This document shows positions 27,288 to 35,852 of a stretch of DNA of 64,000 nucleotides, in pieces. The position numbers were made by a program, and so were the translations under genes. How positions within the stretch are numbered: position 1 is the first letter of the stretch; every line of letters starts with the position of its first letter. Source of the DNA: Neobacillus sp. FSL H8-0543 (GTDB lineage Bacteria > Bacillota > Bacilli > Bacillales > Cytobacillaceae); the NCBI RefSeq assembly GCF_038592905.1, contig NZ_CP151943.1, positions 2,988,501 to 3,052,500 of the forward strand, in the 5' to 3' direction. The notes under the pieces were generated by a model. That model was given only the letters and a program-made list of their open reading frames with translations, had not been told where the DNA came from and did not search any database.

Positions 27288-27344
27288 AAAATAGGTTGAG
27301 TTAAGCACCTTGTTGATTCAACAGACAAGTTAAACACAACAAAT

Positions 27345-27386
27345 AAAAAAAACGTATCATAGGGATTTAACTATGATACGTTTTTT
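27345..27386 (+). terminator. Terminator of the MMPL gene
   Basis: AAAAAACGTATCATAG pairs perfectly with CTATGATACGTTTTTT, loop of 8 or fewer bases. Confidence 0.93.
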
Positions 27387-27482
27387 TATGGACTATTCTA
27401 CTAAATTTATTTATTTAATAAATGTGGAAATGCTTAAACGGCTAGTTTATGATAAGAGTGAATATTAAGAATAACAACCAGA

Positions 27483-29120
27483 TTGGATGGGAGCTTGTTG
27501 ATTCTATTAGATTACATTGTTAATCTCTCAATTTTTTCATTATTAGTAAGTATACCGTTAGTCATCCGCTCGTTTATCAATCATAGACCAATAAAGCAGG
27601 TACGTCTTTGGGCAGGTATTTATGGGGGAATTGTTTCCGTCATCCTCGTCATGCTTTCAATACAGGAGCAGGGATACTCCTACGACATTCGATACGCTCC
27701 AGTAATTCTCATTTATACTTTTCTTGGACCAGTCGCAGGAATCATTACAGGTGCATTTGCCTTAATTGCAAGATTGTTTACAAGCGGACAGTGGTACCCT
27801 GCGATAACTGGCTGGATGATTAGTATGACAGGATTTATTATCATTCATATGTATACAAAACATCTAACCTACGTAAAAAGATGTCTAGCTATATTTGGAA
27901 CGTATGTAGTTGCTTATGTTCTTACTGTCCTTAGTTTTCACATCCTAATAGATAATCCTTTATTTCATCTTGAATATTTGTTGTTTGTGCTGTTAGGTGT
28001 GATCTTTGGCGGATTACTAATTGAGTCCTATGTGAAGCTGTACAGATTAAATAGTCGTTTAACAGACATGTATAAGCTAGTTGAGGCAAGTGAGTCAAAA
28101 TACAGATTAATCGCTGAGAACACATCAGATTTGATTATAGTAATGGATAAAGAGCATGCGATTAGTTATTTCTCTCCTTCACACGAGTACGTATTAGGAT
28201 ACGAGTACTGTGAAATCGAAAATTATAAATTATGTAAGTTCATTCATCCAGATGATGTCAGAATGTTTAAACAAACAATTAGCGAGATGTTTGTAAGTGA
28301 AAACTCCCAATCGATAGAATTCCGGCTAGGTCACAAGGCAGGTCATTGGATCGTATTTGAGTCCCGTTGCATGCCTGTAAAGGGAGAGAACCAGTTAATT
28401 CAGTCGATTGTAATCATCAGTAGAGATATCTCTGAAAGAAGAAAGGCAGAGGAGTTTCTTTTACAATCTGAAAAGCTTTCCATTGTCGGCGAGTTAGCAG
28501 CCGGTGTAGCACATGAAATTCGCAACCCGCTGACAACGGTAAAAGGATTTGTACAGCTATATAAAGCAGAAAATAGTTCGATTGTTTATAACGATTTACT
28601 CTTAAGTGAACTAGAACGAATTGAGACGATTACAAGTGAGTTGCTCTCCTTAGGAAAACCTCAAGCTGTTCAAATGAATCGATTAAATTTAAAAGATTTG
28701 ATCGAGAATACACTTGAGCTACTCTCCCCGCAGGCACATATGAATGCAATTCAGTTAAAACTATATGTGGAGAAATCAGAATTTTATATTACTGGTGAAA
28801 AGAATCAATTAAAACAGGTATTCCTCAATGTTTTAAAGAATGCAATCGAGTCCATGGCAGATGGCGGAGAAATCTACATTAACATCCTAAAAAGGAATGA
28901 GGGTGAGTGTATTATTTCCTTCCAAGACCAAGGGGTTGGCATACCTGAGGAAATCCTGCCGCGGTTAGGTGAGCCTTTTTATACCTTGAAGGAAAAGGGA
29001 ACGGGTCTCGGTTTGATGATCTGCCATAAAATTATTAAACAACACCATGGTAGTATTACCTTTCAGAGTAAAATGAATGAAGGAACCTTAGTCGAAATTA
29101 AGTTACCGTTAACGCGGTAG
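27483..29120 (+). CDS. Orphan sensor histidine kinase (5TM-LYT, PAS, HisKA, HATPase)
   Basis: Membrane-bound kinase of 545 residues at most. Five to six hydrophobic segments (about 10-190) fit the LytS-type 5TM region. A PAS domain follows (about 210-325, TSDLIIVMDKEHAISYFS), then HisKA with the phosphorylated H344 in AAGVAHEIRNPLTTVKGFVQLY, and a HATPase domain (NVLKNAIESM, DQGVGIP, GTGLGLMICHKI). The H-box resembles sporulation kinases KinA-KinE. No response regulator is adjacent, so signalling to Spo0F is plausible but unproven. The start is uncertain: TTG at 27483 lacks a ribosome site, and TTG at 27495 or 27498 follows GGGAG closely. Confidence 0.85.
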   Translation: MDGSLLILLDYIVNLSIFSLLVSIPLVIRSFINHRPIKQVRLWAGIYGGIVSVILVMLSIQEQGYSYDIRYAPVILIYTFLGPVAGIITGAFALIARLFTSGQWYPAITGWMISMTGFIIIHMYTKHLTYVKRCLAIFGTYVVAYVLTVLSFHILIDNPLFHLEYLLFVLLGVIFGGLLIESYVKLYRLNSRLTDMYKLVEASESKYRLIAENTSDLIIVMDKEHAISYFSPSHEYVLGYEYCEIENYKLCKFIHPDDVRMFKQTISEMFVSENSQSIEFRLGHKAGHWIVFESRCMPVKGENQLIQSIVIISRDISERRKAEEFLLQSEKLSIVGELAAGVAHEIRNPLTTVKGFVQLYKAENSSIVYNDLLLSELERIETITSELLSLGKPQAVQMNRLNLKDLIENTLELLSPQAHMNAIQLKLYVEKSEFYITGEKNQLKQVFLNVLKNAIESMADGGEIYINILKRNEGECIISFQDQGVGIPEEILPRLGEPFYTLKEKGTGLGLMICHKIIKQHHGSITFQSKMNEGTLVEIKLPLTR

Positions 29121-29126
29121 GACCTA

Positions 29127-29174
29127 GGCTCTGATCCTTAGTGCAAAAGTTGCACAGGGTCAGGCCTATTTTTT
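29127..29174 (+). terminator. Terminator of the kinase gene
   Basis: GGCTCTGATCCT..GTGCA pairs with TGCAC..GGGTCAGGCC, then TATTTTTT. Confidence 0.8.
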
Positions 29175-29201
29175 ATGATTAGGATTAATTCTTTCAAAGA
29201 G

Positions 29202-29231
29202 TTGCACACTTTTTCAAAAATATGCTATTAT
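29202..29231 (+). promoter_or_regulatory. Sigma-A promoter of the GntR-ABC operon
   Basis: TTGCAC, 18-base spacer, TATTAT, 55 bases before the TTG start. AT-rich sequence with partial symmetry follows, where a YtrA-type repressor would bind. Confidence 0.5.
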
Positions 29232-29286
29232 TTATTATATACTACATTACAACACTAATGCACTATGTCGGGGAGGAGGGAAAGGA

Positions 29287-29667
29287 TTGATTCTAAATTT
29301 AGATGGATCAAAGCCGATATACTTACAAATTTCGGAGTGGTTGGAGCTCGAGATTTTGAACGGGAATTTTGAGAGTGATCAAAAAATCTACTCCCAGTAT
29401 CAGCTGGCTGAAATTTTTAATATTAATCCTGCCACCGCAGCCAAGGGCCTAAATATATTAGCAGACGAAGCGATTCTCTATAAAAAGCGTGGCCTTGGGA
29501 TGTTTGTCGCAAGCAATGCAAAAGAAAGTATACGTAGCAAGCGGAAAAGTCAAACGTTAAAAAGCATGGTTATAGAAATTGTGCTGGAAGCGGAACGGTT
29601 GAAGGTTAGTAAGGAAGAATTAATCCAAATGATTCAGGCAACCAATACGGGGGAGGTAGAGAAATGA
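29287..29667 (+). CDS. GntR-family regulator, YtrA type
   Basis: 126 residues starting with TTG (GGAGGAGGG upstream). The winged-helix domain is recognisable in KPIYLQISEWLELEILNG, KIYSQYQLAEIFNINPATAAKGLNILADEAILYKKRGLGMFVA. The short C-terminal tail without a ligand domain is typical of the YtrA subgroup, which represses adjacent ABC operons and often responds to cell-envelope stress. It overlaps the ATPase gene by four bases and is first in a four-gene operon. Confidence 0.88.
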   Translation: MILNLDGSKPIYLQISEWLELEILNGNFESDQKIYSQYQLAEIFNINPATAAKGLNILADEAILYKKRGLGMFVASNAKESIRSKRKSQTLKSMVIEIVLEAERLKVSKEELIQMIQATNTGEVEK

Positions 29668-30566
29668 ACGTGATCAAGTGCAGTGGTTTGACTAAGGTTT
29701 ATGGGAGAACAAAAGCGTTAAATAATCTATCTTTTACAATAGAAGAAAATAAAATTACTGGTTTAATCGGGAGAAATGGGGCTGGGAAAACAACGCTTCT
29801 TAAGATCATAGCTGGATATTTAAAGGAGACCTCTGGTGAATTAAAGGTTTTTTCAGAACATCCCTTCAACAACCTCAACGCATCAGCCAATACCATTTTT
29901 ATTCATGATCAAATGAATCTACCGACAGCCTTAAATCTTAAGGAGATTTTAGAGGTGGCAGCTAGTTTTTATCAGAATTGGGATCGTGGCCTTGCGGAGC
30001 GTCTTTTTGATTATTTCTCTTTAAACCCGATGCAGCATTTCGATGGTTTATCTAAGGGGATGAAGAGTACATTTACGATGATTTTAGGAATATCGGCCCG
30101 CTGTTCGTTGACGATTTTTGATGAACCGACAACAGGGATGGATGCAGCGGTGAGAAAGGATTTTTATCGCGCCTTGCTCAAGGATTATATAGCAAATCCA
30201 CGTACGATCATTATTTCAAGCCATCATTTGAATGAAATTGAGGATCTACTTGAAGATATCCTTCTAATGAGGGATGGGAAAGAACTTCTGCATATACCGG
30301 TAGCCGATTTGAAGGAGTGGGCAATTGGAGTTCAAGGAAAGTCATCCAACGTAAATGAATGGACAACTGGTAAAGAAATCCTTTATACGAAAAATATCGC
30401 CGTTAACCATATGTATGTTGTTGTTAAGAATGAGCTTACTGAAATGGAAAGGCAAAATGCTAAGACTGCTGGCTTGGAATTCACTAACGTTTCATCAAGT
30501 GATTTATGTGTCTACCTGACGAGTAAAAAGAAAGGGGGAATTGATGATGTCTTTATCGAAGGCTAA
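29664..30566 (+). CDS. ABC transporter ATP-binding protein (YtrB-like)
   Basis: 300 residues. Walker A GRNGAGKTT, signature LSKGMKSTFTMIL (a degenerate LSGGQ as in YtrB/EcsA-like proteins), Walker B LTIFDEPTTGMD and the H-loop ISSHHLNEIEDL. About 90 C-terminal residues follow the ATPase core. Overlap with both neighbours (ATGA with gntR; the permease starts inside its 3' end) indicates translational coupling. Probably the energy source for the permease encoded next; substrate unknown. Confidence 0.9.
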   Translation: MNVIKCSGLTKVYGRTKALNNLSFTIEENKITGLIGRNGAGKTTLLKIIAGYLKETSGELKVFSEHPFNNLNASANTIFIHDQMNLPTALNLKEILEVAASFYQNWDRGLAERLFDYFSLNPMQHFDGLSKGMKSTFTMILGISARCSLTIFDEPTTGMDAAVRKDFYRALLKDYIANPRTIIISSHHLNEIEDLLEDILLMRDGKELLHIPVADLKEWAIGVQGKSSNVNEWTTGKEILYTKNIAVNHMYVVVKNELTEMERQNAKTAGLEFTNVSSSDLCVYLTSKKKGGIDDVFIEG

Positions 30567-31293
30567 CTTGATGGATGTTGTAAAAAGACAGTACGTATTT
30601 AAGCTAAAGTCATATATTCAGGTTTTTATGACACTTGTGGTCCTCCAATTGTTAGCGATACTTTTCTCATTTAACGGTGCGGGGATGATGGGCTCAAGCA
30701 ATGCTAGTGTCGAAGTGGATATCCAATTTTACTCTGCGGATATCGTGGTTGTTTTTACGATGCTATGGGCGTTTATCACGGCGATTCTGATTACGACTAA
30801 AGCCTATAGAAATGATGACTTTGCGTTTGTAACCAACCGCCTGAGTAGTAATCTATCCAATATGATATTTTTGCTTACCGCAAGTATCCTTGGTGCGACT
30901 TTGGCCATTCTCTCTTCGTATTTAATGAAAGTGATGATGTATTTTTTAGGGCAACAACTTGTTAACACAACCAATGTAACCTCCGTTTCTGTAGAATTAC
31001 TACTGGGCATAACTGCAACAATTTTCTATGTCTTATTAGCTAGTGCTTTAGGCTATTTTGTTGGCATGCTCGTCCAGTTAAATAAGATTTTTATTGTATT
31101 AATTCCAGTGCTTTTTTTCGGATCCTTGTTTTTGGGTGAGGTAAGTGGAAAAGGTAAATTCGTGACAGCAGCATTCGAATTTCTCTTTATGGAGCACTCC
31201 CTCCTTCTATTTATTGTTAAAATAATCATCACAGTAGGCTTTCTTTTTACCAGTGCGTTTGTTTTGTCTAACAGAATGGAGGTAAGACCATGA
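30544..31293 (+). CDS. ABC transporter permease subunit
   Basis: 249 residues with six hydrophobic segments (VFMTLVVLQLLAILFSF, IVVVFTMLWAFITAIL, MIFLLTASILGATLAIL, TIFYVLLASALGYFVGM, IFIVLIPVLFFGSLFLG, FIVKIIITVGFLFTSAFVL). AAAGGGGGAA precedes ATG codons at 30544 and 30547. It overlaps both the ATPase gene and the following gene. Sequence is not close to a named permease, so assignment rests on topology and operon position. Confidence 0.82.
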   Translation: MMSLSKANLMDVVKRQYVFKLKSYIQVFMTLVVLQLLAILFSFNGAGMMGSSNASVEVDIQFYSADIVVVFTMLWAFITAILITTKAYRNDDFAFVTNRLSSNLSNMIFLLTASILGATLAILSSYLMKVMMYFLGQQLVNTTNVTSVSVELLLGITATIFYVLLASALGYFVGMLVQLNKIFIVLIPVLFFGSLFLGEVSGKGKFVTAAFEFLFMEHSLLLFIVKIIITVGFLFTSAFVLSNRMEVRP

Positions 31294-32006
31294 TGTCTTT
31301 GATCCCATTACTCATAACCATTATTATCGTCATCGCTTTCGTAGCTTTGGTAGGTAGAATTATGAAAAGAACGATAAATAAAGGTGGAAGATCTATTTAT
31401 AGCAAGAGAGTTCGGTGGCTAGTTGGCGGGTATATTGCTCTTTTACTTATCGGTATGGGTGTGGAGGCGCTTCTTCCAGTCAAGGCGTTGAGCGAAGAAT
31501 ATATAGTGGATCGTGAAGAACTAGATCAAGAAAGTATTGATTTATATACTGCCGCAACAGAGGGAAAAATCGCTGAGCAGGACCGCTCGTTTATTCGGAA
31601 AGATTGGAACCTAAACTACGAAGGTGAGAAACTCAACATTGCAAGTCAAAACGATGAATATCTAGAAACCCAGATTATTGTGGAAAGAAAGCAAGACAAT
31701 GACGGAAAGATAGAGGCTCTATTTTATAGTACACGCTCCATTGTAAATAATATGGACATTACCGAAAAGATCCATCCACCAGGTTTAGACCTAGCGGATA
31801 ATATCCTGACCGTAAGCAATCCAATAAAAGTACAGTTAAAGTACCACCAGTTCCAAAACGTATTCTCCATCAACCAATTTACCGGAGAGGACACATTATT
31901 CGATAACAATACATCCTACCATGGACAAAGCATCCTCTACATCAGAATCCCTAACAACCTAGAATTAATCCATGATGAAAACCTAAATATATATTATGTT
32001 GATTAG
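31290..32006 (+). CDS. Membrane-anchored protein of unknown function in the GntR-ABC operon
   Basis: 238 residues. Two N-terminal hydrophobic segments (LIPLLITIIIVIAFVALVG; WLVGGYIALLLIGMGVEAL) are followed by about 170 mostly polar residues predicted outside the membrane. No family recognised. GGAGGTAAG precedes the ATG, which overlaps the permease stop. The last 40 or so codons switch to C-ending synonyms (about 23 of 35 pyrimidine-ending codons end in C, against a T-rich start of the gene), and a dispersed repeat begins 35 bases past the stop. It may be an accessory factor of the transporter. Confidence 0.7.
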   Translation: MMSLIPLLITIIIVIAFVALVGRIMKRTINKGGRSIYSKRVRWLVGGYIALLLIGMGVEALLPVKALSEEYIVDREELDQESIDLYTAATEGKIAEQDRSFIRKDWNLNYEGEKLNIASQNDEYLETQIIVERKQDNDGKIEALFYSTRSIVNNMDITEKIHPPGLDLADNILTVSNPIKVQLKYHQFQNVFSINQFTGEDTLFDNNTSYHGQSILYIRIPNNLELIHDENLNIYYVD

Positions 32007-32040
32007 ATGTTGTCTTAATGTTGAATGGTGCCGCTTTAAT

Positions 32041-32087
32041 GGTGCCTGTCACCACGCATGGACAATGTCCACTCTCAACGGACAGTT
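32041..32087 (+). repeat. Dispersed GGTGACAGGCACC repeat, copy 4
   Basis: Core inverted (GGTGCCTGTCACC, 32041-32053) but the tail keeps the usual order: ACGCATGGACAATGTCCA, then ACGGACAG. Confidence 0.75.
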
Positions 32088-32100
32088 ACTAAGAAAGGTA

Positions 32101-32133
32101 AGAGGCATATCAATCGATGATGCCTCTTTTTTT
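32101..32133 (+). terminator. Terminator of the GntR-ABC operon
   Basis: AGAGGCATATCA pairs with TGATGCCTCT, followed by seven T residues. Confidence 0.88.
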
Positions 32134-32233
32134 GTTCTTGGAACATTTAGTCAATTTGGTGTTGTAAACAATGATATGAATAGTGTAAAATTACACTATA
32201 AGATAAAAGTAATACATAAGAGGGAGTGTTAAT

Positions 32234-33691
32234 ATGGGGAAGAAAATTTTGGGGTTATTTTTATACTTTGGGGTCATACCGCTTGGTCTTTCACTTATTC
32301 CTTTTGCAATAGCGTATGATAAATTAATGATTACTTCACTTGTTCCGCTCATTCTAGGCGGTGTCCTGATTGGCTTTTTTGCTAGCAAGAGATTGCAGAA
32401 ACAGGATAGATTGAAGGAACTTGCGATTGTGTTTCTACTTCCGCTTGCCTATACGGCCGTTTTATGGGCAGTCTTTATGCTGATTACCGGTGGATTTTCC
32501 GGAGCAATGGCCTGGTTGATTTATTGTATTTTCCACATTGCTATGGCTCCAATTTTTTTTCTTGCTTCTTTAATGGGTGAGGGCCGTTTGTTTTTATGGG
32601 CGCCGCTTGCTTATGAACTTTCATTTGTGTTTGGGATCTTATTAGCGATCCTGATTAAGAAAGACTGGAAGGCTTTTGGTTTTAATAGGAAGCAACTGCT
32701 TTCAGTATTGACGGTGTTCGTTCTAGCGATGGCTACGGGAGCGACCGTTCAATGGCAGCGGAGTAAAACCGTGTTGCCTTCCTATGGTTTTGATTATGGT
32801 GGAGGCTATTCTAGTACCGACCTCTATCCGTATGAAGTGTTGAATCCAGAAAATAAGCTTCCGAAGCTTAGTGAACCTGCTACATTTACAATCAAAGATT
32901 TAAGTGAAATGCCTGTTTTAGACGGAGCGGAAGCGGCTTTTCCGGTTTATTCTGCTTTTGCCAATGCTACCTATGAAAATATTGAAGGTGTTATGGGGGA
33001 AGTAAAAGAAGTTGTCACTTTCACCAATACGATTTATGCCTATGAGCGATTATTGTCTGGAGAAGTAGATATATACTTCGGAGCCGAGCCATCGAAGGAG
33101 CAATTAGAAATGGCAGAACGTGCAGGAAAAGAACTGGTGATGACGCCAATTGGCAAGGAGGCATTTGTATTCTTTGTCAATCCTGACAATAAGGTAGATA
33201 GTTTAACAGTTTCAGAGATTAGAGAAATATATTCGGGTACAATTACAAATTGGTCTGCTCTCGAAGGGAAGAATGAAAAGATTATTGCCTTTCAGCGCCC
33301 TAAGAATTCGGGAAGCCAAACCCTTTTAGAAAAAATTATGGGGGATACCCCGATTATGAAGCCTTTGAAGGAAGAGGTTCCTGAAGGGATGGGTGGGATC
33401 ATTGAGCAAGTGGCCGATTATCGAAACTACGATAATTCAATTGGATTTTCCTTCCGCTTCTTTGCAACGGGAATGAATGCGAATCCGGATATTAAATTAC
33501 TTGCAATTAATGGTGTGGAGCCTAGCCCCGAAAATATTGCGAGTGGTACCTATCCTTTTACAGCTTCACTCTATGCAATTTCGCTCAAAGATAACCCTAA
33601 ATCAACCATTGACCCATTCCTTGCATGGATGAAGGGGCAACAAGGACAAGAGATTATTGAAAAAATTGGCTATATTAAGATTGGAGAATAA
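32234..33691 (+). CDS. Membrane-anchored PstS-like substrate-binding protein
   Basis: 485 residues in two parts. The first 190 hold five to six hydrophobic segments (ILGLFLYFGVIPLGLSLIPFAIAY, LVPLILGGVLIGFFA, LLPLAYTAVLWAVFMLI, IYCIFHIAMAPIFFLASLM, LSVLTVFVLAMATGA). The rest is a phosphate-binding-protein-like domain: FPVYSAFANATYENI, VDIYFGAEPSKEQLEMA, ELVMTPIGKEAFVFFVNPDNKVDSLTVSEIREIYSGTITNWSALEG, FQRPKNSGSQTLLE and ASLYAISLK. PstS is normally a lipoprotein, so fusion to a polytopic membrane region without an ABC permease nearby is unusual. A sensor or anchoring role is as likely as transport. GAGGGAG precedes the ATG. Confidence 0.82.
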   Translation: MGKKILGLFLYFGVIPLGLSLIPFAIAYDKLMITSLVPLILGGVLIGFFASKRLQKQDRLKELAIVFLLPLAYTAVLWAVFMLITGGFSGAMAWLIYCIFHIAMAPIFFLASLMGEGRLFLWAPLAYELSFVFGILLAILIKKDWKAFGFNRKQLLSVLTVFVLAMATGATVQWQRSKTVLPSYGFDYGGGYSSTDLYPYEVLNPENKLPKLSEPATFTIKDLSEMPVLDGAEAAFPVYSAFANATYENIEGVMGEVKEVVTFTNTIYAYERLLSGEVDIYFGAEPSKEQLEMAERAGKELVMTPIGKEAFVFFVNPDNKVDSLTVSEIREIYSGTITNWSALEGKNEKIIAFQRPKNSGSQTLLEKIMGDTPIMKPLKEEVPEGMGGIIEQVADYRNYDNSIGFSFRFFATGMNANPDIKLLAINGVEPSPENIASGTYPFTASLYAISLKDNPKSTIDPFLAWMKGQQGQEIIEKIGYIKIGE

Positions 33692-33707
33692 ATTTCGCCC
33701 CTCTAGA

Positions 33708-33738
33708 GAGAGCATCTACAAAAAGGTAGATGCTTTTT
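33708..33738 (+). terminator. Terminator of the PstS-like gene
   Basis: AGCATCTAC pairs with GTAGATGCT around AAAAAG, then TTTT. Confidence 0.88.
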
Positions 33739-33841
33739 CACTTTATGAAAAGGTAATTTACGAAGGCATTATTAGAGGAGTTTTGAGGCTAAAAGGAGAA
33801 GGGTAAAGATACAGACAAATTTAACGAAGGTGGCGCTGTCC

Positions 33842-34597
33842 ATGTGTTTAGTATTAATTGCTTACAAGGTTCACCCTGAATATCCGCTAATCGTTGCTGC
33901 CAATCGAGATGAATTTTTTCAAAGGCCAACTGCTCCCGCTCATTATTGGGAGGATCATCCCGATATTTTCGCTGGACGTGATTTAGAAAAAATGGGGACA
34001 TGGATGGGGGTCACCAACAGCGGCCGTTTCGCTGCATTGACGAACTATCGGGACCCAAAGGAGGAAACAGAGGGGAAACGTTCACGTGGAGAGTTAGTGG
34101 CAGATGCCCTGCAATACAAGGGTCAATTAAAGGAATATATGGTTGGCCTAATGAATAATAATGAGTTGTACCCTGGCTATAATTTATTGGCAGGGAATCA
34201 CAAGGAGCTATTCTATTATTCTAATATTGGACGAGAGCTCCTAAAGGTCGAGCCGGGTATTTATGGTGTGAGCAATCATTTATTAAATACAGAGTGGCCA
34301 AAGGTGAGAATAGGTAAGGAAGGTTTGTCCCAAATAATTAATCATCGACCGGAAAATATGGCTGAGGGGCTATTGAACCTTCTAAAAAATGCAGACCCAG
34401 CTCCGGATGAGCTTTTACCTAACACGGGTGTTTCTTTAGAATGGGAAAGGATGCTTTCGCCATTGCACATCAAAAGTGAGGAGTACGGTACTCGGAGTTC
34501 GACGGTGATGTTGATGGCAGATAAAGAGATTCAATACACAGAACGGGTCTTTTCAAAGGGCGCTGTAAATGAACACCACCAAATCATCCATTTATAA
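33842..34597 (+). CDS. NRDE-family (TANGO2-like) protein
   Basis: 251 residues beginning MCLVLIAYKVHPEYPLIVAANRDEFFQRPT, which contains the NRDE signature that names the family and a cysteine at position 2, as in Ntn-type folds. GRDLEKMGTWMGV, GRFAALTNYRDP and GRELLKVEPGIYGVSNHLLNT WPK are further family motifs. The ATG at 33842 is used (AAGGTGG upstream); the GTG at 33830 overlaps that site. Molecular function is unsettled; animal TANGO2 has been linked to haem and lipid handling. Monocistronic. Confidence 0.88.
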   Translation: MCLVLIAYKVHPEYPLIVAANRDEFFQRPTAPAHYWEDHPDIFAGRDLEKMGTWMGVTNSGRFAALTNYRDPKEETEGKRSRGELVADALQYKGQLKEYMVGLMNNNELYPGYNLLAGNHKELFYYSNIGRELLKVEPGIYGVSNHLLNTEWPKVRIGKEGLSQIINHRPENMAEGLLNLLKNADPAPDELLPNTGVSLEWERMLSPLHIKSEEYGTRSSTVMLMADKEIQYTERVFSKGAVNEHHQIIHL

Positions 34598-34618
34598 AAA
34601 TAAACATATAAATAGATT

Positions 34619-34655
34619 AGGGTATCCCTCAGTGTATGAGAGGGTACCCTTGTTT
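34619..34655 (+). terminator. Terminator of the NRDE gene
   Basis: AGGGTATCCCTC pairs with GAGAGGGTACCCT with a bulge, then TGTTTT. Confidence 0.75.
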
Positions 34656-34669
34656 TAATTTTGTCATGT

Positions 34670-34801
34670 TTATGAGAATTCCTCTGTGTTCAAATGTGAC
34701 GGAAAACCAGGATTTAAATCAAAAAAGGAATCGATTAAATAGTTTTTCCCTTCCTTACTTTTTAATAGATACATCGCATGGCCAAGTCGATGAATTTTCA
34801 T
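34670..34801 (-). pseudogene. Truncated N-terminus of an MBL-fold metal-dependent hydrolase
   Basis: A 43-codon frame with an excellent ribosome site (GAGGAGG, 6 bases before the ATG at 34801) encodes MKIHRLGHAMYLLKSKEG followed by a LIDSFFDLNPGFP segment. This is the first beta-strand pair of UPF0173-type metallo-beta-lactamase-fold hydrolases (GHAxxxL...LIDPFF.xNP). The frame then stops at TAA before the HxHxDH metal motif, so no active enzyme can be made. The rest of the gene is absent downstream. It is probably a deletion remnant that still looks translatable; an unrelated functional micropeptide is less likely. Confidence 0.65.
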
Positions 34802-34943
34802 GAACGACCTCCTCAAACATTGTTTACACTATTCTATTTTTGAAAAAGAAAAATAAGAACGAGTTTGATAGGTTATTAGGGACAAAGCAAAGGGACATCA
34901 GTCGATTTTACTGGTGTCTCCATTTGTTTAATAGGTTAAAGAA

Positions 34944-35204
34944 TTAAAGCATTTGATTCGTTTCAGAGGTTTGGTTATCAAAGAAACCTAACGCATATTT
35001 AATTCCTTCCTCCACTTCAACTGTATCATATCCTTGTAGATCCTCATGGGTAATTTCTAGCTTTGTTGCCATTAAGGAGTAGCCACTGTCTAGGTTAATA
35101 TCAAGTGTTACTTCATACCCGCTCGTTGTTTTGGTTATACCCGTAATGTCATAATCGCGAATAGGAGCTCCTGTTGCATATTCCAACGGTTCTAATTCGA
35201 ACAT
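34944..35204 (-). CDS. Small protein of unknown function
   Basis: 86 residues, acidic, mixed beta/alpha (FELEPLEYATGAPIRDYDITGI, YEVTLDINLDSGYSLMATKLEI). No cysteines, signal peptide or membrane segment. I do not recognise a family. GGGGG 8 bases before the ATG and normal codon use support a real gene. It lies between a hydrolase remnant and a DUF3934 gene on the same strand, each apparently its own unit. Confidence 0.62.
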   Translation of the reverse strand: MFELEPLEYATGAPIRDYDITGITKTTSGYEVTLDINLDSGYSLMATKLEITHEDLQGYDTVEVEEGIKYALGFFDNQTSETNQML

Positions 35205-35261
35205 AATTAATACCCCCTAAATTATTCTTCCAACCATTTCTGAAATAGCTTTACCATTAAA

Positions 35262-35290
35262 TAAAAAAAGATACCGAATTGACGGTATCC
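35262..35290 (-). terminator. Terminator of the DUF3934 gene
   Basis: On the minus strand GATACCG pairs perfectly with CGGTATC around 6 bases, then seven T residues. Confidence 0.9.
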
Positions 35291-35304
35291 TTCTTACATA
35301 TTAT

Positions 35305-35475
35305 TTATTCCTCGGTTATTTCATTTTTGCTGGTTGTCTTTGTATCAACAGGCTTTTTAACACCTTTACTGACATAAGGTTTGGCTTTTGCTTTTTTTGC
35401 GCCAGCTTGCCAACGAGTCCAACCTTTTTTTCCCGTTCCTCTGCCGGTTCCACCTTTAGCCTTAGCTTTACTCAT
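35305..35475 (-). CDS. DUF3934-family small basic protein
   Basis: 56 residues starting MSKAKAKGGTGRGTGKKGW, with a conserved GKKGWTRWQAGAKK core and a lysine-rich tail. This layout matches DUF3934, a short, very basic Bacillus family of unknown function; nucleic-acid binding is a guess from composition. GGAGTGG precedes the ATG at 35475; an upstream ATG at 35514 lacks a ribosome site. Own terminator, so monocistronic. Confidence 0.75.
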   Translation of the reverse strand: MSKAKAKGGTGRGTGKKGWTRWQAGAKKAKAKPYVSKGVKKPVDTKTTSKNEITEE

Positions 35476-35852
35476 TATTACCACTCCATTATTATAGTAG
35501 GATCTCAAGTACATCCTGTTGCAGACCTACGAATTCGTTAGTGTATCCCATTATACTCTTCCAGTCCCATTTCTGAAATAGCTTATGCAAAAAATGGTGG
35601 AGATAAACATTCTTTTATTCGCTTTTGCTAGCGCTAACTATGATGTTCATAAGGAAATCATACAAATTATAAAATAAATTTGTTAAATAAAATGATACTT
35701 TGTCTAATGACTGCCTTCGAAAGTATTATATAATTTATGTTAACTGAATATTTATATAATTTAATGATAAAATTCCCGTGGAACAAAAACAAACTGTTGG
35801 TCGTTTGGTTACTTACTATTTGTATGTCTAGTAATGGAAAAGGAGTGATTTG
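35476..35852. other. Intergenic region, no gene seen
   Basis: AT-rich. It contains an 18-base stretch CCATTTCTGAAATAGCTT that also occurs at about 35235 beside the previous gene, a TTTTGCTAGCGCTAAC symmetry near 35624, and the AAGGAG site of the M20 gene. No promoter stands out. Confidence 0.5.
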
